Shown: positions 44,524-56,165 of the stretch, piece by piece
How positions within the stretch are numbered: the stretch's first letter is position 1
Layout of the letters: every line of letters begins with the position of its first letter
Source of the DNA: Manihot esculenta
Taxonomy: Eukaryota > Streptophyta > Magnoliopsida > Malpighiales > Euphorbiaceae
Assembly: GCF_001659605.2 (NCBI RefSeq)
Contig: NC_035176.2
Location: 33,846,716-33,910,715, forward strand
Reading direction: 5' to 3'
DNA length: 64,000 bases
The notes under the pieces: generated by a model
Database searches by the model: none
The model's input: the letters and a program-made list of their open reading frames with translations, nothing else
What the model was told of the DNA's origin: nothing
Made by a program: the position numbers and the translations under genes

Positions 44524-44719
44524 CCTAGGTTCACATGGTCGGACCTATAGAGAGAGAGTTGGGCTCATAGAGAGGTTTAGTAGGTCAAGCACCATAGGAA
44601 AAACATGTCCACGAGGATAGGATGTTCTGCTGATGTGCAATGCCATGGGTTATGCATGTGCATGTTTTTGATGTGTTGCTTATGTGTTATGTGTTTTGTT
44701 GTTTTTCCAGAGAGTGAAG

Positions 44720-46093
44720 ATGCGAGGAACTCGTCGATCCGCGAGATTGACTGGAGTCCCACCTGTAAGTGAGGGTACAGCTGCTCGTCCACCTGCCTTG
44801 CCAAGGGCAAGATCTCACAGGTCAAGTAGGGAAGGAACGTCACGAGACCCTAGAAGGTCTTCTGACGAGAGCAGGAGAGGAGTAAGCAGAGGGGGAAGGT
44901 CAGTAGAAGGAAGAGGTGTGATGGAAGAGGATCAGAGTAGAGATGTAAGCATGGGTGTAGGAAGGTCAGAAGAAGGTATGGGGGAGTCCCAGGGAGGTGC
45001 ACAGGCCTCGGGGTTTGGCTATCCACCCTTTCCTCAGGGCCCAGAGTATCCGATGGGAGGCACGTCGGATTACTCCAGCTTTGCTCCATATCCACCCTAC
45101 ATGCCATATATGCCCTATCCTTCCTTCTATCCACCATATCACATGTATCCACCCCCACCTGTTCATCCAAGTCCAGTACAGCCTGAAGTGAGGGAACCAG
45201 TTCCTCCACCACCACCGCCTGAACCAGTAGCCCCTGTTGTGGAAGCACAGCAACCCAGTTCTTCAGGGGGAAGTAAGGTGAAGATGACCGAGTACTTAAA
45301 GTTGGATGCTCCTAAATTCAATACAGGAGATGATCCCTTTGAGTATCTCAGTGCAGTCAGAATGATAACAAGTGAGTTGGGAGCTGATGACGGTAGAGCC
45401 ATTGAGATGGCAGGGTTCACTTTAAAGTGCAAGAAAGCTAGAGAATGGTTCAAGAACTATGTGGACCCGAGACTGGAGAGTATGACATGGGAAGAGTTCG
45501 CCAACGAATTTGCTGGATGGGCTTTTCCTGACAGTTCCAGGGAACTAAAGGTTGTAGCGTTTGAGCAGTTGAGACAGACGGAGGAGATGAGTGTTGATGA
45601 ATATACAGATAAGTTCCTGGAATTGTTGCCATATGTCGGTCAAGCATATGAGACAGATCAGAAGAAGGCAAAGAGATATGCCACAAGGCTTCATCCCAGG
45701 TATTTCTCTTTGATTCTTCATGCGGAGAAGGAAAGTTTCCACTCTATTGTGGATGCTGCTAGAAAGATGGAGGCCAGTGCCATAAGTCAAGGTGTAGTCA
45801 AGGCACAGTCTTCTGGTGTTAAACCCGGTTCCTCCTCACAGAGTACAGCAAGTGCAAGTAAGAAGAGATGGGAGAAATTCAGAGGAAAGAGAGGCAAGTT
45901 CTGGAATAGGCTGAAGTCGGGTCTGGGAATGAGTAGTGGCTCCAGTTCTGGCGCAGATTTTCCAGTGTGCAAGAGGTGTGGCAAACAGCATAGAGGAGCT
46001 TGTCAGTTGGGATCCACAGCCTGCTATAGATGTGGGCAGGAGGGACATTATGCACGAGAATGTCCTCAGGCGATTTTAGTTGCACCATCCTAG
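44720..46093 (+). CDS. gag: Gag of element G, ending at an amber codon
   Basis: A 457-residue Gag from the conserved [12 protein letters not shown] start. It has a basic N-terminus, a Pro/Tyr-rich segment with PPYM and PPFP-like repeats, capsid, then knuckles CKRCGKQHRGAC (CX2CX3HX3C) and [14 protein letters not shown] (CX2CX4HX4C). It ends at TAG 46091-46093, where A, B and F have the Gln of a CAG or the equivalent Ser-His/Gln pair. The next codons are CAG ATG in the same frame as Pol. The stop may be a recent C-to-T change at a CHG site, or may separate Gag from a low-level readthrough Gag-Pol. The T-rich TTTTTCCAG acceptor-like site lies ten bases before the ATG. Confidence 0.92.
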   Translation: MRGTRRSARLTGVPPVSEGTAARPPALPRARSHRSSREGTSRDPRRSSDESRRGVSRGGRSVEGRGVMEEDQSRDVSMGVGRSEEGMGESQGGAQASGFGYPPFPQGPEYPMGGTSDYSSFAPYPPYMPYMPYPSFYPPYHMYPPPPVHPSPVQPEVREPVPPPPPPEPVAPVVEAQQPSSSGGSKVKMTEYLKLDAPKFNTGDDPFEYLSAVRMITSELGADDGRAIEMAGFTLKCKKAREWFKNYVDPRLESMTWEEFANEFAGWAFPDSSRELKVVAFEQLRQTEEMSVDEYTDKFLELLPYVGQAYETDQKKAKRYATRLHPRYFSLILHAEKESFHSIVDAARKMEASAISQGVVKAQSSGVKPGSSSQSTASASKKRWEKFRGKRGKFWNRLKSGLGMSSGSSSGADFPVCKRCGKQHRGACQLGSTACYRCGQEGHYARECPQAILVAPS

Positions 46094-49000
46094 CAGATGA
46101 GTACGGGCAGTGTAGTACAGCCAGTAGCTTCAGCCCTACCACCAAGCAGTGGCAGAGGAAGAGGAAGAGGGGCAGCCTCTTCATCAGGGATGGGTTCCCG
46201 AGGTGCAGGTCCGTCAGCCCCAGCACGGATTTTCACCCTGACTCAGCAGGAGGCAGACACGTCGAACACGGTGGTGTCAGGTAATCTCATCATTGGGTGT
46301 TTCGAGGTGTATGCTTTAATGGACCCCGGTGCTTCTCACTCTTTCCTTTCTTCTCGAGCTGCAGAGAGGTTGGGTCTGATGGTGTCTGAGTTAGAGTGTC
46401 CTCTATGGGTCAGTGGACCCAAATGTGATCCATCTTTGGCAGAGTCAGTCTGTCGGTTCAGTCCAGTGTGCATAGAGGGTAGATACCTTCCAGCTGACCT
46501 GGTGGTTCTAGAGTTGACAGATTTTGATGTCATTCTAGGGATGGACTGGTTATCTACGTATGATGCTACCCTGAACTGTAGAGACAAGGTAGTCCGTGTC
46601 AGAGACCAGGATGGGTCAGAGTGTGTCTTCAGAGGAGACAGGAGAGGGACACCTAGGGGTTTGATATCAGCCCTCCAGGCTCGTAGGATGTTAAGGAAGG
46701 GGTGTCAGGGGTTCCTAGCTTATGTGAGAGAGCTAGACAGTCAGGTTAGGGAACCATCCTCAGTACCAGTTGTTAGAGACTTCCCAGATTTGTTTCCTGA
46801 AGAGCTTCCAGGACTACCACCTGATAGGGAAATAGAGTTCGAGATTGAGTTGATGCCCAATGCCAGACCGATCTCTATTCCTCCCTACAGGATGGCACCA
46901 GCAGAGTTGCGAGAGTTGAAAGAGCAGTTACAGGATTTGGTAGCTAAGGGTTTCATCCGCCCGAGTACCTCACCCTGGGGTGCTCCAGTATTATTTGTCA
47001 GAAAGAAGGATGGACCTCTTAGACTTTGTGTCGACTATAGACAGTTGAACAAAGTCACTATCAAAAACAAGTATCCGTTACCCAGGATCGATGATCTATT
47101 CGACCAGCTGGCAGAAGCAGGTTGCTTTTCTAAAATAGATCTGAGATCCGGATACCACCAGTTGAAGATCAGGGAAGGAGATGTATCCAAGACTGCTTTC
47201 AGAACCAGATATGGGCATTATGAGTTCCTTGTGATGCCGTTCGGGTTGACTAACGCCCCTGCAGCATTCATGGATCTCATGAACAGGGTTTTCAGGGAGT
47301 ACTTGGATCGTTTTGTGATTGTCTTTATTGATGATATCTTGATGTACTCCAGAAATGCAGAGGACCATGCCCAGCATCTGCGGATAGTGCTTCAAACCTT
47401 GAGAGAGCATGGCTTGTATGCCAAGTTCTCCAAGTGCGAGTTCTGGCTCAGGAGCATTTCCTTTTTGGGACATGTTGTATCCGAGGAAGGTATAGCAGTT
47501 GATCCCAAAAAGGTAGAGGCAGTAGCCAACTGGCCTACACCCACTACAGTGACAGAAATCAAGAGTTTTCTGGGTTTGGCAGGCTACTATCGGAGGTTTG
47601 TTCAGGACTTCTCGAAGATAGCTGCTCCTATGACCAGACTGACCAGAAAGAATCAGAAGTTTGTGTGGTCAGAGGAATGTGAGAAGAGTTTTGCAGAGTT
47701 AAAAAGACGGTTGACTTCAGCACCGGTGTTAGCGCTGCCGATCAGTGATGAAGATTTCACAGTGTTCTGTGATGCATCCCGAGTGGGATTAGGTTGTGTG
47801 TTGATGCAGAATGACCGAGTGATAGCTTATGCTTCTAGACAGCTGAAGAAGCACGAGCTGAATTACCCGACACACGATCTGGAGATGGCAGCTGTTATCT
47901 TTGCACTTAAGATGTGGAGGCATTACCTCTATGGGGTAAAATATGAGATCTATACGGATCATAAGAGCCTGCAGCACATCTTAAGTCAGAGAGAGTTAAA
48001 CTTGAGGCAGAGACGGTGGGTAGAATTGCTCAGTGATTACGATTGTACGATCCAGTATCATCCGGGCAAGGCTAATGTTGTAGCTGATGCCTTAAGCCGA
48101 AAGTCACTTGGCAGTTTATCCCACATTGCAGTAGAGAGAAGACCGGTGGTGAAGGATTTCTACAAGCTCGTGGAAGAAGGGTTACAGTTGCAGTTATCTG
48201 GTACAGGTGCTTTGATCGCACAGATGAGAGTGACACCAGTGTTTCTAGAGCAAGTGGCTCTGAAACAGCACGAAGACCCCGAGTTAGTGAAGATTGCCAG
48301 GACTGTTCAGTCTGGCAACAGTGCAGAGTTCAGATTTGACGGTGAGGGGATTCTTCGGCACGGTAAGAGGTTATGTGTACCAGATGATAGTAGTTTGAAG
48401 GCAGACATTATGAGGGAAGCTCATAATGCGCGGTATAGCATTCACCCGGGAGCCACTAAGATGTATCAAGATCTGAGAAGGGTGTATTGGTGGCCAGCAA
48501 TGAAGAGAGAAGTGGCACAGTTCGTGTCAGCCTGCGAGACATGTCAAAGGGTGAAGCTAGAGCACCAGAAGCCGGCTGGAATGCTTAACCCACTGCCGAT
48601 TCCAGAATGGAAATGGGAGAACATAGCTATGGATTTTGTAGTGGGGTTACCGGCAACGTCTAACAGATTAGACTCCATATGGGTGATTGTGGATAGACTC
48701 ACTAAATCTGCTCACTTCATTCCAGTCAGGAGTAACTACTCTGTGGACAAGTTGGCGCAGGTGTATGTAGACGAGATCGTAAGGTTGCATGGAGTTCCAG
48801 TGTCGATCGTATCAGATCGAGGACCTCAGTTCACCTCCAGATTTTGGCGGAGTCTGCAGAATGAAATGGGCACAAGGTTGGATTTCAGCACTGCTTTCCA
48901 TCCACAGACAGACGGTCAGTCAGAAAGAACCATCCAGACCATTGAAGATATGCTGAGAATGTGTGTGTTAGACTTTGGCGGTTCTTGGAGGCAACATCTA

Positions 49001-49666
49001 CCTCTGGTGGAGTTTGCCTACAACAACAGCCATCATGCTAGCATAGGGATGGCTCCTTATGAAGCTCTGTATGGGAGGAAGTGCCGAACACCTGTTTGCT
49101 GGGAAGAGGTAGGAGAGAAAACTCTTGCAGGGCCAGAGTTAGTTGAGATAACCAGCAATTTAGTGCCTATCATCAGAGAAAGGATCAGAACAGCTGTAAG
49201 CAGACAGAAAAGCTATGCAGACATCCGTAGGAAGCAGATAGAGTTCCAGGAGGGGGATATGGTATTGCTTAAGGTGTCTCCGATGAAGGGAGTGGTTCGG
49301 TTTGGAAAGAAGGGTAAACTAGCCCCACGGTACATTGGTCCCTTTGAGATCTTGCAGAAGATCGGGCCTGTGTCGTATAAGCTAGATTTACCGGCTTCTA
49401 TGGAAAGAATTCACCCGGTATTCCATGTTTCTATGTTGAGGAAGTTTGTGTCAGATCCAGAGAAGGTTCTTAGTGAACCGGAGGTGGAAATCTTAAGTGA
49501 TCTCACCTATGTAGAGCAGCCCGTGCGGATCCTTGACACCCAGATTAGAAAGCTGAGAAACAAGGAGATACCAATGGTGAAGGTTCTGTGGAACCACCAC
49601 AACCTAGAAGAGTGCACTTGGGAGACTCGGGAGTCCATGCTCCAGCAATACCCATATCTGTTTTAA
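46094..49666 (+). CDS. pol: Pol of element G: protease, RT-RNase H, integrase, chromodomain
   Basis: An open stretch of 1190 codons in the same frame as Gag, separated by one TAG. It holds protease with DPGASHSF, reverse transcriptase with [10 protein letters not shown], RNase H with CDASRVGLG and the TDHKSL motif, integrase with zinc domain ([10 protein letters not shown] ... CETCQRV) and catalytic Asp (MDFVVGLP), Asp (VSDRGPQF) and Glu (DGQSERT), then the chromodomain ending YPYLF. The first ATG after the stop is at 46097, but independent initiation seems unlikely for a Pol. Expression would need readthrough or loss of the stop. No other defect was seen. Confidence 0.93.
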   Translation, partial: QMSTGSVVQPVASALPPSSGRGRGRGAASSSGMGSRGAGPSAPARIFTLTQQEADTSNTVVSGNLIIGCFEVYALMDPGASHSFLSSRAAERLGLMVSELECPLWVSGPKCDPSLAESVCRFSPVCIEGRYLPADLVVLELTDFDVILGMDWLSTYDATLNCRDKVVRVRDQDGSECVFRGDRRGTPRGLISALQARRMLRKGCQGFLAYVRELDSQVREPSSVPVVRDFPDLFPEELPGLPPDREIEFEIELMPNARPISIPPYRMAPAELRELKEQLQDLVAKGFIRPSTSPWGAPVLFVRKKDGPLRLCVDYRQLNKVTIKNKYPLPRIDDLFDQLAEAGCFSKIDLRSGYHQLKIREGDVSKTAFRTRYGHYEFLVMPFGLTNAPAAFMDLMNRVFREYLDRFVIVFIDDILMYSRNAEDHAQHLRIVLQTLREHGLYAKFSKCEFWLRSISFLGHVVSEEGIAVDPKKVEAVANWPTPTTVTEIKSFLGLAGYYRRFVQDFSKIAAPMTRLTRKNQKFVWSEECEKSFAELKRRLTSAPVLALPISDEDFTVFCDASRVGLGCVLMQNDRVIAYASRQLKKHELNYPTHDLEMAAVIFALKMWRHYLYGVKYEIYTDHKSLQHILSQRELNLRQRRWVELLSDYDCTIQYHPGKANVVADALSRKSLGSLSHIAVERRPVVKDFYKLVEEGLQLQLSGTGALIAQMRVTPVFLEQVALKQHEDPELVKIARTVQSGNSAEFRFDGEGILRHGKRLCVPDDSSLKADIMREAHNARYSIHPGATKMYQDLRRVYWWPAMKREVAQFVSACETCQRVKLEHQKPAGMLNPLPIPEWKWENIAMDFVVGLPATSNRLDSIWVIVDRLTKSAHFIPVRSNYSVDKLAQVYVDEIVRLHGVPVSIVSDRGPQFTSRFWRSLQNEMGTRLDFSTAFHPQTDGQSERTIQTIEDMLRMCVLDFGGSWRQHLPLVEFAYNNSHHASIGMAPYEALYGRKCRTPVCWEEVGEKTLAGPELVEITSNLVPIIRERIRTAVSRQKSYADIRRKQIEFQEGDMVLLKVSPMKGVVRFGKKGKLAPRYIGPFEILQKIGPVSYKLDLPASMERIHPVFHVSMLRKFVSDPEKVLSEPEVEILSDLTYVEQPVRILDTQIRKLRNKEIPMVKVLWNHHNLEECTWETRESMLQQYPYLF

Positions 49667-49706
49667 GGTTAGTTTTCCCCTTTTCTATGTGTTTATGTTG
49701 TGTTAG

Positions 49707-49728
49707 GAACATTCGGGGACGAATGTTC
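49707..49728 (+). other. Pre-PPT hairpin, element G
   Basis: Perfect 9-bp stem GAACATTCG / CGAATGTTC with a GGGA loop, between the Pol stop and the polypurine tract. Confidence 0.8.
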
Positions 49729-49730
49729 TT

Positions 49731-49743
49731 AAGGGGGGGAGAA
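49731..49743 (+). promoter_or_regulatory. Polypurine tract, element G
   Basis: A purine run with seven G directly abutting the 3' LTR. Confidence 0.93.
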
Positions 49744-50010
49744 TGTAATACCCGGCTCGAGTCCGGCATCGGCATTCCTGTCGTCCGGTGGAATCTCGGG
49801 TGTCGGAACCCTCGAGAAGGGTAATGCATATGTTTTCCAAGGTATTTTCACTTGTTTTCATGTTTTGAAGTGTTAAAAGACTTGAGTTTTGAAAGAAAAG
49901 CAACAAGGGAGAAATGCAAAGGTTCGGCCGCCGAAGGTCACTTTAGGCCGCCGAACATTGCATGGTTGCGGCTTCACGTTCGGCTGCCGAAGGTGGTCTG
50001 GCCAGCCACC

Positions 50011-50017
50011 TATAAAA
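50011..50017 (+). promoter_or_regulatory. TATA box, 3' LTR of G
   Basis: TATAAAA about 25 bases before the duplicated 28-bp unit. Confidence 0.78.
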
Positions 50018-50036
50018 GGGCCAAGGGTCGGTGGAA

Positions 50037-50092
50037 GGAGGTTATTTCTCCTCCACTTGCAGCCGGAGGTTATTTCTCCTCCACTTGCAGCC
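50037..50092 (+). repeat. 28-bp tandem duplication at presumed transcription start, G 3' LTR
   Basis: Two perfect copies, each starting GGAGGTTATT and ending TTGCAGCC. The 5' LTR has one copy. Each unit contains GGAGG and CTCC, which can pair. The first copy spans the point 25-50 bases after the TATA box, where transcription would start. Confidence 0.9.
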
Positions 50093-51939
50093 AGAGGTGA
50101 GTTTCAGCCTCTCCTACGTTGACTTTCATGTTTTCCATGATTTTCATCAAATCTTTCAAGAGTTTTAAGAGTTTTGGTGACTTATGAAGGTTTTGAGCAA
50201 AAGAATCAAGTTTTGAAGCTTGGAGCTTTGGAAGAGCTTTTCTTCCTATCTCCACGTTAGGATCCTTCATCCTCACGTTGTGTAAGAGGTAAGTGAAGAT
50301 CCTGAGCTTCTTTGATGATTTTGAAGGTTTTATGAAGTTTGTATGGGTAGTAGGCATGTTTAGGTTTAGGTGAGGTTTTGGTGATTTGTGGTGTTCCAGC
50401 ATGATTAAGTGTTATGTGCTATGTTTGTTTGGGGTTTTAGGGTAGTTTGAGACCCCTTTGTGCATATATATGTGTATATGCTAGTTGGGAGTAGTTGATA
50501 TGCATGTTTGTAGGTTTTTGGGCAAAGTTTGCATGAAACAGAGCAGGGTTCTGTCCTTCGGGCAAAACCAGGTTCGGCCGCCGAAGGAAGGTTCGACCGC
50601 CGAATCCCTTGTGGAGGCAGTTCGGCTGCCAAAGGTTGCCCCCGAAAGCTAGGCTTTCGGTTTAGACAGAGACTTTCGGTCGCCGAAAGAGGGAGTTCGG
50701 CCGCCGAAAGTGTGTGAGTTTCGTCTCTGGACGAGACCTTCGGCCGCCGAAGGTGCCGCCGAACATGCATGAGTTTCGTCTCTGGAGTAGGGTTTCGGCC
50801 GCCGAACCTGCCGCCGAAAGTGCCCTGTCCAGCTTTCTTTTGCATGTTTTATGTGTTGGTTTTAGGATTAGTTAGAGGGGTTTTGGGGAGTTTCTGAGCG
50901 ATGTTCTTGAGTAAGGTTGGTTCCTCATTTGAGTCCACCTGTGTAGGTACGGACCAGAGGCATCAGGGAGGTCAGCAGTGAATCCAGTGTCATAACCTGC
51001 AGAGTCAGTTCAGAGCAAAGTAAAGGTGAGTGGAATTTAACTTAATGTTTTAATCTGAGAACTGAATATTTTATCATGCTTCATGCATCATGAATATGCT
51101 ATAGGGTGAGTGCATTAGTGTACACAAAGATGATGCATTGCATTTATCCTTGTACTTGGCATTGCTCCTTGTACATTGCTTATGTGAGACGGCACGGACT
51201 TCGTGAGGATTCATTAGCCCTCAGAGGAAAGACCTGGAACAGCCCTACGGGGACCAGGCACACAAAGACCTGGAACAGCCCTACGGGGACCAGGCACATG
51301 GTACTGAGGTACCCCAGATGAGATAGAGGGAGTTTTGATCCGTCTGGCCGAGGTGATGTGATTATGTGTTGCATTCCATGAGAGCATGTTTTATCACCTG
51401 GTATTTTATTCCTATTCTACTCACTGGGCTATCGTAGCTCATCCCTCTCCCCTAATTCCAGTTGTGCAGGTTCAGAGGTCAGAGAGAACTCAGCAGGGTA
51501 CAGGAAGAGTACAGAGTGTTGTAATAGCTAGTGTGGACATGTAAATGTATAGAGACAGTGTATATGTACATGTAATTCTATAGTGTATAGAATAGTGCTT
51601 GACTTATAAGACTTGTAATCCCTTTGTGGAGTCACATGATCAGGTTATGTATGTTTCTTTATTGTTGTCTGTTTATGAGCAAAACCAGGCTTAACATTAT
51701 GAGTTTGATCCGCCTAGAGCCATGAGGAGCTCTAGTAGGGATTGGTAGAGCACAGAGAGAGTGCATGCACAGGTTAAGCCTTAGAATGAAGAAAAGTTTT
51801 ATGTGTTTTACAGAAACTGTATGATCATGTATGGGATTTCACAGGTATACACAGGATAGCAGGCTTACTACGGGTCCCGGCGACCTTAAGTCGATCTGGA
51901 TCCTAGTGCCGGTGGCAGTTCGGTTTTCGGGCTGTTACA

Positions 51940-53398
51940 CCTGAAACATGACTGGAGCTGATGGCTGAGCCATACTGCCTGGAGTTGTCTGATGGGACGG
52001 TGTCATAAAAGCTGCCTTAGGGCACTCTCGAGCTATGTGCCCCTCCTGGCTGCATCTGTAACATGCTGTAGTCCCAAACTGACAGACTCCCTTGTGCGGC
52101 CTACCGCACCTTGCACACTCTGCAACCTCTGTGCCTGAGCTCGAGCCACCTCCTAATCCCAGACCAGACTTTATCCGATTCCAGAACTTGTTCTTCTTTG
52201 ATCTTCTGAGACCTCTGTCTCCCTTCTTACTTTTTGTGACAGCCTCGCTCAGAGGGGAGAGATTAACATCACTTGTCCCCGGGAGTTTGGAAGCCGAAGA
52301 CTGTGCCACGTACTGTTTAACTGTTCCTTGAATGATAGCACTAGCCTCCATTTTCCGTGCCATATCCACTATAGCATGGAAACTCTCCCTTTTTGCTGCT
52401 TGAATCAACGAGGAATACCTGGAGTGAAGCTTCATAACATATCTCCTAGACTTCTTTAGGTCTGTATCAAGACCTTGTCCTGCAAACGGCAACAACTCCA
52501 GGAACCTGTCCGTAAACTCCTCTACGCTCATCTCTTCTGTCTGCCTTAGCTGCTCAAACTCAATCATCTTCAGTTCTCTGGAACTATCTGGAAAAGCCCA
52601 TCCTGCAAACTCATTGGCAAACTGCTCCCAGGATAAGCTCTCCAACCTTGGGTCCACATAGTTTTTGAACCATTCCCTTACCTTCTTGCATTTTAATGTG
52701 AACCCTGCCATCTGAATGGCTCTACTGTCACTTGCTCCTAGCTCATCTGTTATCATCTTTACCGTTCTGAGGTACTCAAAGGGGTCATCGCCTGCTTCAA
52801 ACTTGGGGGCATCCAACTTGAGGTAATCTGTCATCTTTACTTTACCCCCAACTGATGAACCAGGTTTGGGTATCCGGACATCAGGGACTATTGGTTCTGC
52901 TGGTGGAGGAGGAGGTGCAGCATTCCCTGGGTTAGGGTTTGCTGGACCTGGAAAAAAGGGTGAGGATGGAAACATGGGGTACTGTGGGTAAAAGGGAGGA
53001 TAGGGCATAAAGGTGGAATATGGGTTATGGCTAAAGAAATCCGATGTACCTCCCATCGGATACCCTGGCCCTTGCGGGTAGGGTGGATACTGTGGTGGAA
53101 CAAAGCCCGAGGCATGAGTGCCTCCTTGGGACTCTCCCATATCCTCTACTGACATACTCATGCCCAAACTACTATCTCTTCTCTGGTTATCCTCCTCTGT
53201 TTCCATCACATCCGCTGACATACCTTCATGAACTGATTTCCTCCGACCTGCATCAAAAGACCTTCTAGGGTCCCTTGATGTACTTTCCCTGATCGTCTTA
53301 CAAGATCTTGCCCTCTGCAGAGCAGGGGAATGGGCATCCATGCCCTCATTCTCTGGCGGAGCTCCAGTCAATCTCGCAGATCGACGAGTTCCTCTCAT
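51940..53398 (-). CDS. gag: Gag of element F (main part, intact to the G insertion)
   Basis: It starts at the conserved [12 protein letters not shown] and is open for 486 codons up to G. Present are the basic N-terminus, Pro/Tyr-rich segment (with PPQYPPYP and PPFYPQYP), capsid, Ser-rich linker and two knuckles: CARCGRPHKGVC, then CYRCSQEGHIAREC. The second has Ser for the usual Gly, with metal ligands kept. Joined with the short piece beyond G the protein is 543 residues. A complete Gag beside a dead pol suggests Gag stayed useful or decayed more slowly. The upstream in-frame ATG at 53464 lies in the leader. Confidence 0.9.
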
Positions 53399-53654
53399 CT
53401 TGACTTCTGAAAGCATAACATAGCACATAAACATAAGCATCATACGGTTCATGTGGAAACACATGAACCTGCATCACATACATAACATACATATCATAGC
53501 ATTAATGCACATGCTCATCATCATGGCATTTCACATCATCATACAAGACAGGACTCCATATCCTATCCTAGTGGACATGATCTTCCTATTGTGCTTGCCC
53601 TACTATAACCTCTATGAGCCCGACACACTATAGGTCCGACCATGTGAACCTAGG

Positions 53655-53666
53655 GCTCTGATACCA
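53655..53666 (-). promoter_or_regulatory. Primer binding site, element F
   Basis: TGGTATCAGAGC on the minus strand, three bases inside the 5' LTR. Confidence 0.95.
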
Positions 53667-53669
53667 TTC

Positions 53670-56165
53670 TGTAACGACCCGAAAATCCGGACCGCTACCG
53701 GCGCTAGGATCCAGATCGGTATAAGGCCGCCTGGACCCGTAGCAAGCCTACTATGCATCCTGTACAGCTGGTATAATCCCAAACATGATCCAACATTTTC
53801 ATAAAACATTTAAAACTTTACCTTTAACCAGTTTGACCTGTGTATGCACTATGACTGAACTCATAGAACCCCTAGGGTCAGCATACCCTACGTCAAACTC
53901 GGTCCATCACATGTAACAACATAAAATAAAACTCATGTACAAGGGATTATCCAACTCGGGCCAAGCACAATACTATAACTCTGAACATAACATAAAGTCA
54001 TATTACAATATAACTCTTTTACATCCTTACATAACTTTACATTACATCATGTCCACTACTACTCTATTACATATCAAGACCATAACCATATCTCGTCGTC
54101 TTCCTGAACTACCTCTGACCCTGCAAACCTGGGGTTAGGGGAGAGGGGTGAGCTAAAAAGCCCAGTGAGCAGAAACCACAAAAGAAAACAGTTCATTTTA
54201 ACGTATGCTATCATGGAATGCGTCACATCACAAATATATCACTTCAAGGATGAATCTGTCACCAATAGCCCTCTACATATCAATCTCGTACCATAACAAG
54301 TCAACAATACTCTATGCCAGGGGCGATACGGCCACGCCTGGACTCCACATACTCTATGCCAGGGGCGATACGGCCACACCTGGACTACTCATGCTCTATG
54401 CCAGGGGCGATACGGCCACACCTGGACTACTCATCTCATATCATATCATACATGCCATATCATATCATTTCATATCATGTCATAACATACTGAGGGCTAG
54501 AGGATCATCCAGTATCCATCCACATCATTGTCATCGTATTATGCAATGCATCATATTCGTGAATTCTAATGCATACAACCTATTACATAACATGGTATTC
54601 ATGATGCATGAACATGCTTGAACATGCTGAAAACATTTGATTTAAAACATAAGGGTTAGTTCCACTCACCTCTGGCTAGCTCTGGACTAACTCTGAAGCA
54701 GCTAACACTGCTGAACACCTCGGTTCCTCGGGTCCGATCCTACACAGGTGGACTCCGGTGAGGTGCCAAACATACTCTAAACAATACATAAACAACTCCC
54801 CGAAAAACCCCCTAAAAATCCTCAAAACAAACATAGAAAACACCCATGAAAGGGCTAGACAGGGCACTTTCGGCGGCACCTTCGGCGGCCGAAAGTCCCA
54901 GACAGAGACGAAAGTCAGGCAGGTTCGGCGGCACCTTCGGCGGCCGAACTCTCTCTCCAGAGATGAAAGTCAGACACTTTCGGCGGCCGAACATTACCTT
55001 CGGCGGCCGAAAGTTTGCTTTCAAGCCAAAACCCAACTTTCGGGGGCAATGTTAGGCGGCTAATCCCTGCATCCTCAGGCAGGTTCGGCGGCCGAAACCA
55101 CCTTCGGCGGCCGAACCTGAGTTCATCCAGAACTCAGCCTTTGTGCATTTCAAGCCTCCCAAACCTTCCATACACCCCAAAACAAGCACCCAATTTCTCA
55201 AACACATGCATACATCCTTAACCATGCACAAAGGAGCTCAAACAAGCTTAAACTCCCCAAAACAACATCTAAAGCATACATAGATAGTTTATGACCCACA
55301 TAGGCCAAAACCATCAAAACAAACCAAACCTCACATACTCTTTCCCAATCATGCATACTCTCTCCCATAAGCTCAAGGGGCTTGAAAACTAACTTAAACC
55401 CCAACACAAACATCACATGAACATACATTATCATACATTGGGCATAAAACCCACATAAACCCTAACATGCATATCTACCCATCAAAACCTCTTAAAACTC
55501 ACTTAAAACTTCATGAAACGTAAAAGAAAGCATAGATCCACACTTACCTCTTGAAGATCGAGGGTTTGTGCGAGCTCTAACTTGGAGATGGGAGGAAACT
55601 ACTCCTTGGGTCTCCAAGCTCCCAAAACTTTGATCTAAGCTTGAAAACTCTTCAAAACAACCATGGAACTCATAAAAATATGAAGGAGATGAAGAGAAAA
55701 CATGAAAATGACCAAAGGAGGACATGAACACACCTGAGCTCGAGAATGGGGAGAAATCTCGCCCATTTTCGGTCTGAGGGGCTTTTATAGGTGGCCAGCC
55801 AAACCTCCTTCGGCGGCCTAACATGCATGCAAAACACCCCCATGTTCGGCGGCCGAACTTAAGGTTCGACGGCCGAACCTGGTTTGTTCAAACATAGCTT
55901 TCGGAGGCCAAAAGTACTCCCGAACCCTTCCCATGTTCGGCGGCCGAACTTCACTTTCGGCAGCCGAACCTGGCAAAAACCTCCTTGGTCCTTTCTTTTC
56001 AAAACTCACTTCTTTTTCATTTAAAACCATGAAATCAGTAAAAATCATTTTGGAAATCACATTTTACCCCTCTAGAAGACTCTGGCATCATCAAAATTTC
56101 ATATTCCAACGGAGATTCCGCCGGAAGGTAGGGATTCCGATGCCGGAATCTAGCCGGGTATTACA
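53670..56165 (-). repeat. 5' LTR of element F
   Basis: A complete 2496-bp LTR, TGTAATACC at 56165 to TCGTTACA at 53670 on the minus strand. The leader palindrome array (near 54867-55115) has one more module, about 64 bases, than the 3' LTR. The promoter cluster is at 55808-55970. Confidence 0.94.
55783..55789 (-). promoter_or_regulatory. TATA box, 5' LTR of F
   Basis: TATAAAA on the minus strand, driving leftward transcription of F. Confidence 0.75.

Larger units (their letters stand above)
42341..51939 (+). mobile_element. Element G: near-intact chromovirus inside F
   Basis: Complete, with the CCTGA duplication (42336-42340 and 51940-51944). LTRs are 2168 and 2196 bp and differ by a 28-bp duplication and about eight substitutions by eye. 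Primer site, Gag, Pol, hairpin and polypurine tract are all present. The only coding defect is an in-frame TAG between Gag and protease. LTR start GAGTCCGGCATCGG marks a subfamily distinct from A, B/C/E/J and D/F. Confidence 0.95.
49744..51939 (+). repeat. 3' LTR of element G
   Basis: It matches the 5' LTR except for a 28-bp tandem duplication near the presumed transcription start and about eight substitutions. It ends GCTGTTACA before the second CCTGA. Confidence 0.95.
37417..56165 (-). mobile_element. Element F: Gag-retaining, pol-dead chromovirus inside copia H, split by G
   Basis: A minus-strand element with both LTRs, primer site, intact Gag, decayed pol, hairpin and polypurine tract. 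Element G interrupts it near the end of Gag. The two LTRs differ by about 17 substitutions plus a few indels by eye. Right flank GACTA and left flank TACTA suggest a target duplication with one mismatch; the outermost 8 bases of the left LTR (TGTAACGA) are missing. It shares LTR subtype and pol lesions with D. Confidence 0.9.
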
